Shown one piece after another: positions 41,511 through 51,020 of a stretch of DNA of 64,000 nt. Under the pieces are notes generated by a model. The model did not search any database. It saw only the letters and a program-made list of their open reading frames with translations, and was not told the origin of the DNA. A program made the position numbers and the translations under genes. The number at the start of each line of letters is the position of its first letter. Within the stretch, counting starts at the first letter, position 1. Origin of the DNA: Anderseniella sp963700735 (lineage in GTDB: Bacteria; Pseudomonadota; Alphaproteobacteria; Rhizobiales; Aestuariivirgaceae); contig CAVOYR010000007.1 of NCBI GenBank assembly GCA_963700735.1, forward strand, positions 1 through 64,000. Reading direction: 5' to 3'.

Positions 41511-43759
41511 ACGTCCAGCCCGGCAAGAAGACCATCCAGCGCGAGTTTGACATTGTCGGCAAGCGCACCCCGCGTCCCGACGGCCTCGACAAGGTCACCG
41601 GCCGCGCCCGTTTCGGTGCGGACATGACCATGCCCGGCATGTTGTGGGGACTGGTGCTGCGCTCGCCGCATGCCCATGCGAAGATAAAGAAGATCGACAC
41701 CTCGAAGGCTGAAAAGCTCAATGGCGTCCACGCCATCGTAACCTCGAAGGATTTCGGGCCGTGCGGTGACGACCTGCTCGATATCCGCGAGAACGTGATG
41801 GCGCGCGACAAGGCGCTGTACGACGGTCATGCCGTGGCCGCCGTGGCTGCGGTGTCCAAGGCGGTTGCCCGCCAGGCGCTGAAGCTGATCGAGGTCGAGT
41901 ACAAGGTGCTGCCGCACGTGACCGACGTGGACGAGGCGATGAAGCCCGGCGCACCCGTCATCAATGACAAGCTGTTCACCAAGGGCCTCGACAAGACCCC
42001 GGACAAGCCATCCAACATTGCCGAACGGTTCGAATTTGGCCATGGCGACGTGGAGAAGGGCTTTGCCGAGGCCGACCTCGTCATCGAGCGCACTTTCCGC
42101 ACCGAAGCCACCCACCAGGGCTATATTGAACCGCACGCCTGCCTCGCCTCGATGGGCGCGGACGGACGCGGCGACATGTGGGTGTGCACGCAAGGCCATT
42201 TCATGGTGCGCAATACCTGCGCCGGGCTGCTTGGCATCGATGTGTCGAATCTGCGCGTCACGGCGTCTGAAATCGGCGGCGGCTTTGGCGGCAAGACCAC
42301 GGTGTTCATCGAACCCGTTGCCCTTGCCCTGTCGCTAAAGGCCAACCGCCCGGTCAAGATGGTGATGAGCCGCGAGGAAGTGCTGCGCGCATCCGGCCCC
42401 ACCTCTTCATCGTCCATCGACGTGAAGATCGGCATGAAGAAGGACGGCACCATCACCGCAGGCGATGCAACGCTGCGCTACCAGGGTGGTGCTTTCCCGG
42501 GCTCGGCCGTGCCCTACGGCGCCATGGCCTGCTTTGCACCCTATGACCTCAAGAACGTCCGGGCCATCGGCTGGGACGTGATTACCAACCGGCCAAAGCA
42601 GGCCGCCTACCGGGCGCCCGGCGCCCCGATGGGAGCCTATGCCATCGAGAGCGTGGTTGACGAACTGTGCCGTGAACTGAAGCTCGACCCGATCGACGTG
42701 CGCCTGAAGAATGCCTCGTCAGACGGTTCCAAGGCATCCTACGGACCGAACTTCGACGTGATCGGCCTCAAGGCAACGCTGGAGGCTGCAAAGGCTCACC
42801 CGCACTGGAAGGCCAAGCTGAAGAAGAACCAGGGCCGCGGCGTGGCCTGCGGGTTCTGGTTCAACTTCGGCGGCGAAACCTCGGTGTCGCTCAGCGTCAA
42901 CAATGACGGCACCGTTGGCCTGTCTGTCGGCACGCCCGACATCGGCGGCTCGCGCGCCTCGATCGGCAACATGGCAGCCGAGGAGCTGGGCATTCCCTAC
43001 GACAAGGTGCGCTGCATCATCGCCGACACCGCCTCGCTCGGCTACAACGACGTGACCGACGGCAGCCGCGTGACGTTCGCGTCGGGCATGGCAGCCATCC
43101 AGGCCGCGCGCGATGCCATCGGCAAGCTGAGCGCCCGTGCGGCAAAGATCTGGGGCATCGCGGAAGACGCCGTCGTCTGGGAGAAGGGCCACGCGCGCCC
43201 GGCATCGCCCAATGCCGGCAAGCACGAACCGCTCAGCCTGGCCGACATTGCAGCCCAGGCCGGTGCCACCGGCGGACCGATTTCAGGCCACTGCGAGATC
43301 AACGCGGAAGGTGCCGGCGTCAGCTTCGCCACCCACATGGTGGATACCGAGATCGACCCCGAGACGGGCCGTGTACAGGTGATCCGCTACACGGTGTTCC
43401 AGGATGCCGGCAAGGCCGTGCACCCGGCCTACGTGGAAGGCCAGTTCCAGGGCGGGGCTGTACAGGGCATCGGTTGGGCACTGAACGAGGAGTACATCTA
43501 CAACGCGGACGGCCGGCTGATGAACCCCGGCTTCCTCGACTACCGCATTCCGGTCTGCTCGGACCTGCCGATGATAGACACGGTGATCGTCGAGGTGCCG
43601 AACCCCGGCCACCCATATGGTGTGCGCGGTGTCGGCGAAACCTCCATCGTGCCGCCACTGGCTGCCATTTCCAACTCGGTGTCAGACGCGGCCGGCGTGC
43701 GCATGACCCGGCTGCCCATGTCTCCACCGAACGTGCTCAAGGCGCTCGGACGGATCTAG
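41507..43759 (+). CDS. Molybdopterin-binding large subunit of a xanthine-dehydrogenase-family hydroxylase
   Basis: The 750-residue catalytic subunit, which hydroxylates its substrate with water-derived oxygen using Mo-molybdopterin cytosine dinucleotide. GKRTPRPDGLDKVTGRARFG begins the first domain. The cofactor region has SEIGGGFGGKTT, QAAYRAPGAPMGAYAIESV, and the catalytic Glu is in VRGVGETSIVPPLAAI. It lacks the AYxCSFR motif of true carbon-monoxide dehydrogenase, so it is a generic hydroxylase for an aromatic, N-heterocyclic or aldehyde substrate; which one is unknown. It starts 4 bases before the end of the 2Fe-2S gene. A MoaD-like gene follows directly. Confidence 0.92.
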   Translation: MNVQPGKKTIQREFDIVGKRTPRPDGLDKVTGRARFGADMTMPGMLWGLVLRSPHAHAKIKKIDTSKAEKLNGVHAIVTSKDFGPCGDDLLDIRENVMARDKALYDGHAVAAVAAVSKAVARQALKLIEVEYKVLPHVTDVDEAMKPGAPVINDKLFTKGLDKTPDKPSNIAERFEFGHGDVEKGFAEADLVIERTFRTEATHQGYIEPHACLASMGADGRGDMWVCTQGHFMVRNTCAGLLGIDVSNLRVTASEIGGGFGGKTTVFIEPVALALSLKANRPVKMVMSREEVLRASGPTSSSSIDVKIGMKKDGTITAGDATLRYQGGAFPGSAVPYGAMACFAPYDLKNVRAIGWDVITNRPKQAAYRAPGAPMGAYAIESVVDELCRELKLDPIDVRLKNASSDGSKASYGPNFDVIGLKATLEAAKAHPHWKAKLKKNQGRGVACGFWFNFGGETSVSLSVNNDGTVGLSVGTPDIGGSRASIGNMAAEELGIPYDKVRCIIADTASLGYNDVTDGSRVTFASGMAAIQAARDAIGKLSARAAKIWGIAEDAVVWEKGHARPASPNAGKHEPLSLADIAAQAGATGGPISGHCEINAEGAGVSFATHMVDTEIDPETGRVQVIRYTVFQDAGKAVHPAYVEGQFQGGAVQGIGWALNEEYIYNADGRLMNPGFLDYRIPVCSDLPMIDTVIVEVPNPGHPYGVRGVGETSIVPPLAAISNSVSDAAGVRMTRLPMSPPNVLKALGRI

Positions 43760-43760
43760 G

Positions 43761-44006
43761 ATGGTAAAAGTACAGGTATGGGGATCGCTCAAGCCGGCCA
43801 TCGGCGGTGAAGACGCCGTCGAGGTGAAGGGCGAGACAATCAACGACCTGTTGAAGGCGCTGGCTGACGAATACCCCGGCATGGCGGACGCCATTCGCCG
43901 GGGTGTGTCAGTTTCCGTGAACGGCCAGATGTACGCCAATTCGGTGATGGTACCCGTTCCGGCAGATGCCGAGGTTTTCGTTCTGCCTAAACTTGTTGGT
44001 GGCTGA
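43761..44006 (+). CDS. MoaD/ThiS-family sulfur-carrier protein
   Basis: An 81-residue ubiquitin-like protein. It starts MVKVQVWGSLKPAIGG and ends VFVLPKLVGG, with the C-terminal Gly-Gly that is activated as a thiocarboxylate in MoaD (molybdopterin synthase small subunit) and ThiS. The core pattern INDLLKALADEYPGM, VSVNGQMYANSVMVPVP and DAEVFVLP fits MoaD better than ThiS. It follows the Mo-hydroxylase large subunit after one base, so it is part of that operon. That suggests a dedicated sulfur carrier for the enzyme's cofactor, or for sulfuration of molybdenum. No moaE is adjacent. Confidence 0.85.
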   Translation: MVKVQVWGSLKPAIGGEDAVEVKGETINDLLKALADEYPGMADAIRRGVSVSVNGQMYANSVMVPVPADAEVFVLPKLVGG

Positions 44007-44011
44007 CCCGC

Positions 44012-44539
44012 ATGAGCAATGACATCATCATTCCGGCCATCGCCGAAGACGGATCGCTTTTCCCCATCGAGAAGATGGAAGCCCATCGCATTGCCCAGCA
44101 ACACCTGGCGGTTTCGGTGTTCGTGTTTTCAGGCACCCGCCTGCTGATCCAGCAACGCGCGCACGGCAAGTATCACTGCCCCGGCCTGTGGGCGAACACC
44201 TGTTGCTCACATCCGCACTGGGATGAAGCTGTCGGTGATGCAGCGCAGCGCAGGCTGTACGAGGAACTGGGCGTCCGGGTGCCATTGCGTCAAACCGCGA
44301 CGATTGATTATCGCGCCGATGTGGGCGGCGGGCTGGTTGAGAATGAACGCGTCAGCGTGTTTGCAGGCTTTGCCGATGAAACCACGATTGCCATGGCGCT
44401 GAACCCCGAAGAGGTTGCTGCGACACGCTGGATTGATGTTGATGATTTGCCGCGCCTGCTGGAAACCGAACGCGACACGCTGTGTCCGTGGTTCTCCATC
44501 TATATCGGGCGGTGGGACGAACTGAATCTTCCTGTCTGA
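44012..44539 (+). CDS. idi: Isopentenyl-diphosphate delta-isomerase, type I
   Basis: A 175-residue Nudix-fold enzyme that interconverts isopentenyl and dimethylallyl diphosphate, the precursors of all isoprenoids. HLAVSVFVFSGTRLLIQQRA, KYHCPGLWANTCCSHP (with the catalytic Cys), AAQRRLYEELGV (Nudix glutamates) and WFSIYIGRWDELN are classic IDI-1 motifs. The usual HENELVH-type segment reads VENERVSVF. It follows the MoaD-like gene by 5 bases, so it may be co-transcribed with the Mo-hydroxylase operon, though the functional link is obscure. No other isoprenoid genes are in the window. Confidence 0.92.
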   Translation: MSNDIIIPAIAEDGSLFPIEKMEAHRIAQQHLAVSVFVFSGTRLLIQQRAHGKYHCPGLWANTCCSHPHWDEAVGDAAQRRLYEELGVRVPLRQTATIDYRADVGGGLVENERVSVFAGFADETTIAMALNPEEVAATRWIDVDDLPRLLETERDTLCPWFSIYIGRWDELNLPV

Positions 44540-44552
44540 AATTGCGGCCGGT

Positions 44553-44756
44553 TCACGCCTCAACGCACTTGCGGATCGAGCACGGTTCAACCGACACCAT
44601 GCCCTTGAGTGGCCACAGGCCATCGGTCTTGTGGATGACGGTGAAGTTGCGGGCCACAGGCTCAGCGGCGCTGGACAGGCTTGAGGCAGCAACCGCCGCA
44701 GAGATGCCGGTTGCTACAACCAGTCCCAGGATCACGATCTTGCTCAGCGAGGTCAT
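44553..44756 (-). CDS. Small exported protein with C-terminal Cys pair
   Basis: A 67-residue protein. A signal-peptide-like N-terminus (MTSLSKIVILGLVVATGISAAVAAS) is followed by a short mature part with GLWPLKGMVSVEPCSIRKCVEA, including two cysteines. It could be a small periplasmic protein. The gene converges with idi and is divergent from the DUF202 gene, with about 160 bases of possible promoter region. No family is recognised, but codon use and the signal peptide support it. Confidence 0.6.
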   Translation of the reverse strand: MTSLSKIVILGLVVATGISAAVAASSLSSAAEPVARNFTVIHKTDGLWPLKGMVSVEPCSIRKCVEA

Positions 44757-44915
44757 CTTTGCATCTCCTCTGCTTGCCTGCGATGTGCGGCTTGCAACGG
44801 TGTCGAAGATGGCCTGCGCTGAAGCCGGGCGATGTGCAGATCATCACATCACGGAACCAACCGGGTGCCAGACCCGTATTAACTCCGGTGCCCGAAGTTG
44901 CAGAAGAGCTGGCGA

Positions 44916-45296
44916 ATGAACGACAACACCTCTGACAAATCAACAAATGGCCTCGCCGAGGAACGAACCGACTGGGCCGAGGATCGCACCGTGCTGTCCA
45001 ACGAGCGCACGTTTGCCGGCTGGATGAGGACGGGCATGGGTTCACTGGCATTGGCGCTGGGTTTGCAGGCGCTGTTTCGCGCAGCCGAACCGACCTGGAT
45101 TGCCAAGGTGGTGGCCAGCGTGTTCGTGATCATCGCCATCGGCATTTTCTGGACGGCCCGCACCAAGGCCTGCCGGATGATTTCGCGGCTCGATTCACAC
45201 TCGGCAGAACCGGTGACCGGCACGCACATGACGTGGATTGCCGGCAGCCTGTCGACAGGTGCCGTTCTGGCGGGTGTTGTGCTGTGGATCCTCTAG
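44916..45296 (+). CDS. DUF202 family membrane protein
   Basis: A 126-residue inner-membrane protein with a charged N-terminus (about 1-28) and three membrane helices (about 33-55, 62-82 and 105-124). The motif VLSNERTFAGWMRTGMGSLALALGLQALF near the first helix is the hallmark of DUF202 (YidH-type) proteins. The start at 44916 (MNDNTSDKSTNG) is preferred to one 18 bases earlier. It converges with the ccoS gene. Function unknown. Confidence 0.82.
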   Translation: MNDNTSDKSTNGLAEERTDWAEDRTVLSNERTFAGWMRTGMGSLALALGLQALFRAAEPTWIAKVVASVFVIIAIGIFWTARTKACRMISRLDSHSAEPVTGTHMTWIAGSLSTGAVLAGVVLWIL

Positions 45297-45317
45297 CGGA
45301 CCATCCGCCAGCGCGGA

Positions 45318-45482
45318 TCAGCCCTTGCGGTCGCCATCATCAGCAGGGCGATCCTCGAGCACCCGCCACCCGGCCCCTTCGAGATCGTCGAACTGGCCGG
45401 TTTTCAGCGACCACAGGAACGCGAACAGCCCGGCCCCGCCCAGCAGCAGGGCTATCGGCAGCAATACGAGTATGATGTTCAT
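45318..45482 (-). CDS. ccoS: cbb3-type oxidase assembly protein CcoS
   Basis: A 54-residue protein: MNIILVLLPIALLLGGAGL, then FAFLWSLKTGQFDDLEGAGW and RVLEDR. One membrane helix precedes the QFDDLEGAGWRVL(E/F)D motif that defines CcoS. CcoS is needed to put haems into the cbb3 oxidase core. It starts inside the stop codon of ccoI (ATGA overlap) and ends the ccoGHIS assembly operon. It is below common length cut-offs for gene calling, so it is easily missed. Confidence 0.95.
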   Translation of the reverse strand: MNIILVLLPIALLLGGAGLFAFLWSLKTGQFDDLEGAGWRVLEDRPADDGDRKG

Positions 45483-47786
45483 GACTTCTGCTCCCGGACC
45501 CTGCCCAGCGGCAAGACTGTTGGCCTGCCTGGCACCTTGCGCTCCCTTGTAGCAGAGAACCTGAACTCGGGCCGCAAGGCATTTGCCACCACCAGGATGG
45601 ACGAGAAACTCATCAGCAGAGCCGCAATGAGCGGCGTCACCTGGTTGGCCATGGCCAGCGGCACGGCCAGCACGTTGTACGCCAGTGCCAGGCCAAGGTT
45701 CTGGCGGACCCGCAGCCGCGCAAGCCGCGCCATCGACAATGCAGTGGTGACGGCACCAAGCCCTGGCCTGGTGAAAACGAGGTCAGCGGCAATCCGGCCC
45801 ACGTCACAGGCGCTACCCGGTGCCATCGAGACATGCGCCCCGGCCAGCGCGGGTGCATCATTGAGGCCGTCACCGACCATCAAGGTGCGATGGCCCTGGG
45901 CCTTGAGTTCATCAAGCCGGGCAAGCTTGCCGCGTGGCTGACACGCAGCCGAAAACTGCTCGATGCCCAGCGTATGCGCGATCCGCGTCACAGCCGAGCG
46001 TGTGTCTCCCGACAGGATTTCCACCGGCAGGTGCTGGCTCTTCAGCACGTTGACAGTGGCAACGGCCTCCTCGCGCAAGCGTTCTTCCATGGTCATGGCG
46101 CGCAGCGGTTCGCCCTCGATGGCAAACGCCACCGATTCGGTGCGGTCGCTGGTGCCATCCAGTGGGGCAGCAATTTCCGTCACCCAAGCAGTACTGCCCA
46201 GCCGCACCCGCTTGCCGTCAAGCTGGCCTTCCATGCCGCAGCCGCGCACTTCCGTGATGTTGCTTACTGCTGCGGGTGAAACTGCCGACAGCCACGTATT
46301 GACGGCAACCGACATGGGATGGCGCGAATTCGATGCCAGCGCGCGGGCAACCGCTGCACTCCCGCTTGCCCAGGGCATCACCCGCCACAGCCGCTGCTGA
46401 CGCCGTCAGGGTTCCCGTCTTGTCGAACACCACGTGATCGACCTCGGCCAGCCGGTCCAGTGCCTCGCCGTTGCGCAGCAGGATGCCGCGTTCGAACAGC
46501 CGGGCCGCAGCCACCACCTGAACGATGGGTACGGCAAGCCCCAGCGCACATGGACACGTGACAATGAGAACGGCAACGCCGGCATCCATCGCCGTCCAGG
46601 CATCGGACGTCGTGGCGAACCAGAAGATGAATGTCACCGCGGCAAGCACGTGCACGACCGGCGAGTAGAGCTGTGCGAGCCGGTCTGCCAGCGACACCAC
46701 GCGGCCACGGTTGGTGCTGGCTGCCTCCATCATGCTCGCAATCTCGGCGAGGAAGCTGTCCGCCGCGCGCGCCTGCGCCTCCACCCGGAACGGTCCGTCC
46801 AGTGCCAGGCACCCGGCCTCGAGCCGGTCTCCAGGGGCGACCGGCACCGGCACCGATTCGCCCGTCACCATGGAACGGTCCACCGCGCCTGACCCGTCCG
46901 TCACCAGCCCGTCGACCACCAGCCGCTCACCAGCAGACAACTGCACGACGTCACCGGGCTGGATTTCATCTGCCGCAGTCCATTCCGGATTGCCGCCAGC
47001 CGTGACCACATAGCCGCCACGCGGATTGAGCCGCATCAGCGAGACCACCGCACTGCGCGCACGCTCACGCATGCGCATGTCGAGGTAGCGGCCAATCAGC
47101 AGGAAGAAGCACAACATGGTGGCAGCATCGAAATAGGTCGCGCCGTCACCACTGAAGCTGCGCGCCGCACTCATGCCCACGGCCAGGATCAGCGCCAGCG
47201 AGATCGGCACGTCCATGTTGGTCCGCCCGGTCTTCAGCGCCGCGATGGCCGAGGCATAGAACGGCCGCCCGGCAATCGCCACGGCCGGCACGGCAATCAG
47301 CAGCGACAGGATATGGAACAATTGCTTGGTGGCATCGGTTGCACCACTCCACACGGACACCGACAGCAGCATGATGTTGGCCGCCGCGAACCCCGATATG
47401 GCAATGCCGACCAGCAGGTCACGCGACTGCTTCGCCTGCTGGCGGTCTGCCTCGTTCGCCGCCTCAAGCGGCCAGGCCGGATAGCCCAGCCTGTCGAAGG
47501 CGTCGATCACGCGGCCAACTGCCTCATCATCGCTCTGGCGAAGCACCAGCGTCACACGGCGCAAGGTCAGGTTGGCACGTGCCACGGCAACCGCGTCCAG
47601 GGCGCCCAACCCGCGCTCGATGGCCGAGATGCACACGCCGCAATGGATCGCGGGAACGCTGAGTACCAGCGTGTGGTCTGCTGCAGAAATGGCGTGCTGC
47701 CATTCGTTGACCCGGTCACGCCGCGTGGTTGCCGCCGCAACGTCGTGCGTCGGTTCATCCTTCACCGGTTGTGGGCAGCAGCTCAT
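45479..47786 (-). pseudogene. ccoI: Copper-translocating P1B-type ATPase CcoI (FixI), frameshifted
   Basis: CcoI exports or delivers copper for cbb3 oxidase assembly. From the ATG at 47786 the protein starts MSCCPQPVKDEPTHD (N-terminal Cys pair) with a heavy-metal domain (VPAIHCGVCISAIERGL). Then come VTGESVPVPV, VTCPCALGLAVP (CPC in the membrane) and VFDKTGTLTAS (phosphorylated Asp). At about 46370 the frame changes; the rest continues in the next frame with ASNSRHPMSVAVN (HP motif), LSGDTRSAVTR and MVGDGLNDAPALAG. All P-type ATPase motifs are present if the frame is repaired, total about 768 residues. It is between ccoH and ccoS with tight spacing. In a complete cbb3 locus a real loss would be unexpected, so an assembly indel is likely. 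Confidence 0.9.
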
Positions 47787-47793
47787 TTTGCCG

Positions 47794-48288
47794 TCACCTG
47801 CTGGCTGGAACGGAGAAGCGGAACAGCTGGCGCCAGTCAGGCTCGCGGCCAGCCCGGCTGATGCTGACATCTGCCAGCCAGTTGCCGCCCGTCAGAACCT
47901 CGTCCGAAACGAACCGGCCTGCACCGGCGGGCTTCAGCGTGATGGTCATGTCATCGCGATCACTCAACGGCCGGGTCAGCTTCACGGTGACGGCAGCGTC
48001 CGCAATGGTGGCGCCCTGGGCGCCCTCAAGGTTGACGGCCAGCCGCGACTCCTCAACGGCCAGCGACACCTGCCAGCCCAGTTTGACCTGTTCAGCGCGC
48101 TTCTTCTTCAGTGCCTCGAAGTCCTGGCTCGCCACGTAGGAGTTTGGCACCACCAGACCGGGCCACGTGCGCGAGGCCATGTAGGCCATGGTCAGGTTCA
48201 CGGAGATCACCACACCGAAGAACGCGACCATGATAGCCAGCATGTGGCGGCCGGTAAACTCACCGGGATTTGACGTTGTCTTCTGCAT
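47794..48288 (-). CDS. ccoH: cbb3-type oxidase assembly protein CcoH (FixH)
   Basis: A 164-residue single-span membrane protein. N-terminal EFTGRHMLAIMVAFFGVVISVN forms the membrane anchor and leads to MAYMASRTWPGLVVPNSYVASQDF, a FixH signature. The rest is a periplasmic domain. CcoH associates with CcoP and is needed for stable cbb3 complex. The ATG at 48288 overlaps the stop of ccoG by one base (TGATG), and ccoI starts 7 bases after its end. Confidence 0.93.
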   Translation of the reverse strand: MQKTTSNPGEFTGRHMLAIMVAFFGVVISVNLTMAYMASRTWPGLVVPNSYVASQDFEALKKKRAEQVKLGWQVSLAVEESRLAVNLEGAQGATIADAAVTVKLTRPLSDRDDMTITLKPAGAGRFVSDEVLTGGNWLADVSISRAGREPDWRQLFRFSVPASR

Positions 48289-49865
48289 CACTTGTCCTCC
48301 GGAACTTCAAAGCGGGCGGTATAGGCGTCGTGATCGTCATCGCTGGTGACGTCGACGGTGAAGGTGAACCTCGTCGTGCCGGGCGTAACCTGATCGGCCG
48401 GTACCGTCACGAACACCTTGAGCTGGCGCAACCGGTCGGGCTCGACAGGTATTGCCACGGAGCGCATCGGCTCCTCGGCAATCTCGTTGATCGACATTGT
48501 CGCACCGGGCAGCCCTTCCAGACCAAGCTGGATGGCGCGCGCTTCGGGTTTCATGTTCAATATCTTCATGGTGTAGCCATTGCGGATCGACCCATCCGAC
48601 AACCGCACGAACACCGGGTTGCGGTCATGCAGCACGTTGACCTCGAGCCTGCCGCGCATGCCCAGCGCAACCAGCAACGCGATGCCGATGGCACACCAGA
48701 TGCCCAGGTAGACAAAGGTCCTCGCACGCAACAGGTGCCGCCAGTCGAAACGGCGGAAGCCCGGCTTCAGCTTGCCCTGGTCATCATGCACCCGCGACGG
48801 CTCGATGCTGCCTGTTTCCGGGTTGGTGGCCAGCTTCATGTTCGCGTTGTAGTCGACCAGCGTCGCATAGGAGATCAGGCCGGGGTTGCGTCCCAGCTTG
48901 CCCATCACGTCGTCGCACGCATCGATGCACAAGGCGCAGGTGATGCAGGCCAGCTGCTGCCCGTCGCGGATGTCGATGCCCATCGGGCACACCGCGACAC
49001 AGGCATTGCAGTCAACACAGTCCCCCACGGGCGCACCTTCGGCGGCCTGCCGCTTGGTGCCCTTGCCACGAGGTTCACCGCGCCAGTCATTGTAGGTGAC
49101 GACAAGGCTTTCCTCATCCAGCATGGCCGCCTGCACGCGGGGCCACGGGCACATGTAGATGCACACCTGCTCCCGCATCAGCCCGCCGAACACATAGGTC
49201 GTCGCGGTCAGGACGAACACCGTCATGTAGGCAACCGTCGCCGCCTCGCCGTGGATGAACTGGTCGAGCAGCGTTGGCGCATCGGCAAAGTAGAAGATCC
49301 AGGCGCCGCCGGTCGCAACCGCAATGGCCAGCCAGATGAGGTGCTTTGACACCCGCTTGACTGCCTTCGAAGGTCCCATCGGGGCCGCATCCAGCCGGAT
49401 GCGGGCGTTGCGGTCGCCTTCAATGGCGCGCTCAACCACCAGGAACAGGTCGGTCCACACGGTCTGCGGACAGGTATAGCCGCACCAGGCGCGCCCGGCC
49501 ACAGATGTCACCAGAAACAGCCCGATACCCGCCATCACCAGCATGCCGGCCACAAAGAAGAACTCCTGTGGCCAGATCTCGATCATGAAGAAGTAGAACC
49601 GGCGGTTGGCCATGTCGATAAGCACGGCCTGGTCCGGTGCATGCGGCCCCCGGTCCCAGCGCAACCACGGCGTGACATAGTAGATCAGCAGCGTCACCGC
49701 CATGATGACCCACTTCAGTTGCCGGAACGTGCCACTGGCCCGCTTCGGGTGGATCTTCTTGCGGGTTTCATAAAGAGGCTTGTCCGCCCAGTCGGCGTTG
49801 ACCGCCGTCACGTCGTGCTGTTCGACGGGCTGTTCGCCGCTCATCCGCTTGGAAAGGTCGAGCAT
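48288..49865 (-). CDS. ccoG: cytochrome c oxidase accessory protein CcoG (FixG/RdxA)
   Basis: A 525-residue polyferredoxin membrane protein that helps supply copper for cbb3 assembly. It has about five membrane helices and iron-sulfur Cys motifs: CGYTCPQTVW, CIYMCPWPR, CVDCNACVAVCPMGIDIR and CITCALCIDAC. The C-terminal third (about 400-525) is an IgG-like FixG domain. The start ATG at 49865 has AAGGAG 5 bases upstream. It begins the ccoGHIS operon, and an FNR/FixK-like site at 49937-49950 lies upstream. Confidence 0.95.
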   Translation of the reverse strand: MLDLSKRMSGEQPVEQHDVTAVNADWADKPLYETRKKIHPKRASGTFRQLKWVIMAVTLLIYYVTPWLRWDRGPHAPDQAVLIDMANRRFYFFMIEIWPQEFFFVAGMLVMAGIGLFLVTSVAGRAWCGYTCPQTVWTDLFLVVERAIEGDRNARIRLDAAPMGPSKAVKRVSKHLIWLAIAVATGGAWIFYFADAPTLLDQFIHGEAATVAYMTVFVLTATTYVFGGLMREQVCIYMCPWPRVQAAMLDEESLVVTYNDWRGEPRGKGTKRQAAEGAPVGDCVDCNACVAVCPMGIDIRDGQQLACITCALCIDACDDVMGKLGRNPGLISYATLVDYNANMKLATNPETGSIEPSRVHDDQGKLKPGFRRFDWRHLLRARTFVYLGIWCAIGIALLVALGMRGRLEVNVLHDRNPVFVRLSDGSIRNGYTMKILNMKPEARAIQLGLEGLPGATMSINEIAEEPMRSVAIPVEPDRLRQLKVFVTVPADQVTPGTTRFTFTVDVTSDDDHDAYTARFEVPEDK

Positions 49866-49936
49866 GATCACTCCTTGGAACCGGCACGATCGCCGGGCTT
49901 GCGAGTAATCCTTGCAGCGGCCCTGCCGTGGCGGCC

Positions 49937-49950
49937 TTGATTCAGGTCAA
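49937..49950. promoter_or_regulatory. FNR/FixK-type box upstream of ccoG
   Basis: TTGATTCAGGTCAA matches the TTGAT-N4-ATCAA consensus except one base. It lies 72 bases upstream of the ccoG start, between ccoP and ccoG. It suggests that ccoGHIS has its own low-oxygen-induced promoter. Confidence 0.75.
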
Positions 49951-49973
49951 CTTGTGGGGCTGGCTGGAAGCGG

Positions 49974-50861
49974 CTATTCGCCGCCCCCAAGTGAGTGCAC
50001 ATAGATTGCCAGCTTCTTGATGGTGGTGTCGCCGAGGCGGGCTTGCCATCCTGGCATCACACCCTGGCGCGGCTGGCGCAACTGCGCCACGATCTGGTCG
50101 TGGCTGCCCCCATAGAGCCACAGCGCATCATTCAGCGCAGGCGAGCCAAGTTCCTTGTTGCCGGCACCGTTGTCGCCATGACAAGCCGCGCAGTTGTCGG
50201 CATATACCGCCTCGCCGCGCGTGGCCGCCTCTGCATCGGCTTCCTGCCCGGACAGCTTGCGCACATACCAGGCAACGTCGGAAATCTGGTTTGCGTCGAG
50301 AATGCCATCGCGGCCGAAGGCAGGCATTTCCGAGACCCGCGTATTCTCGTCGGCTGCATAGCGGATGCCGTGCTGCAAGGTTGCCTGGATTGCTTCCAGT
50401 GAACCGCCCCAGATCCAGTCATCGTCGTTCAGGTTGGGATAGCCGGTCCCGCCTTCTGCACCGGAGCCATGGCACTGTACACAGTTGACCTTGAATGCAG
50501 CATTGCCGCCAGCCAGCGCAAACGGGCGCAGTTCGGCATCCTTGGCAATGTCCTCGATGCTCATCTTCTCGATGGCCTCGAGCTTGCTGGAATTGGCCTT
50601 TGTCTGCTCATCCAGCACTGCTTGCAGGTCTCCGCGCGAAGACCAGCCCAGTACGCCGGTGGTCGCGCTGTTCAGCATCGGTATGGCCGGATAAAGCACC
50701 ACGTAGACCAGCGAGAAGGCAATGGTCGCGTAGAAGGTCCACAGCCACCAGCTAGGCATCGGCGTGTTGAGTTCCTTGATGCCATCCCACTCGTGACCGG
50801 TGGTTTCGGTGCCGCTGACCTGATCGATCTCGCGGCCTTCCGGAGATGTGTTCGTTGCCAT
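49974..50861 (-). CDS. ccoP: cbb3-type cytochrome c oxidase subunit III
   Basis: A 295-residue membrane-anchored dihaem cytochrome c. After an N-terminal soluble stretch with GHEWDGIKELNTPMPSWW (typical of CcoP) comes a membrane helix (about 35-58: LWTFYATIAFSLVYVVLYP). Two c-type haem motifs follow: CVQCHGSGAEGG and CAACHGDNGAGN. Distal Met ligands are likely in MPAFG and MPGW. It passes electrons from periplasmic cytochrome c toward CcoO/CcoN. It is encoded 3 bases after ccoQ, in the ccoNOQP order. Confidence 0.96.
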   Translation of the reverse strand: MATNTSPEGREIDQVSGTETTGHEWDGIKELNTPMPSWWLWTFYATIAFSLVYVVLYPAIPMLNSATTGVLGWSSRGDLQAVLDEQTKANSSKLEAIEKMSIEDIAKDAELRPFALAGGNAAFKVNCVQCHGSGAEGGTGYPNLNDDDWIWGGSLEAIQATLQHGIRYAADENTRVSEMPAFGRDGILDANQISDVAWYVRKLSGQEADAEAATRGEAVYADNCAACHGDNGAGNKELGSPALNDALWLYGGSHDQIVAQLRQPRQGVMPGWQARLGDTTIKKLAIYVHSLGGGE

Positions 50862-50864
50862 CTC

Positions 50865-51020
50865 TCAATCCTCTCTGAAGGGAATTTGTGCTGCATCATT
50901 GGCCCGCTCACGGGCGCCAGGCCTCAGCACCATCACCACGGCACCCAGGAAGAAAGCCATCATGCCGAGAAGGCCCCAGCTGTCTGCGAACACCCGCAGG
51001 CTGTCATAGGTAAACTCCAT
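50865..51020 (-). CDS. ccoQ: cbb3-type oxidase subunit IV CcoQ
   Basis: A 51-residue protein: MEFTYDSLRVFADSWGLLG then MMAFFLGAVVMVLRPG and a charged end (ARERANDAAQIPFRED). One membrane helix and the (Y/F)xxLRxFADSWGL(L/I)xM motif identify CcoQ, which stabilises the cbb3 complex. Its ATG overlaps the ccoO stop by one base. Too short for most length filters. Confidence 0.95.
   Translation of the reverse strand: MEFTYDSLRVFADSWGLLGMMAFFLGAVVMVLRPGARERANDAAQIPFRED

Noticed and set aside
41507..43759. Aerobic carbon-monoxide dehydrogenase
   Set aside because: The large subunit has AYRAPGAP where CoxL has AYxCSFR; it is a general Mo hydroxylase.
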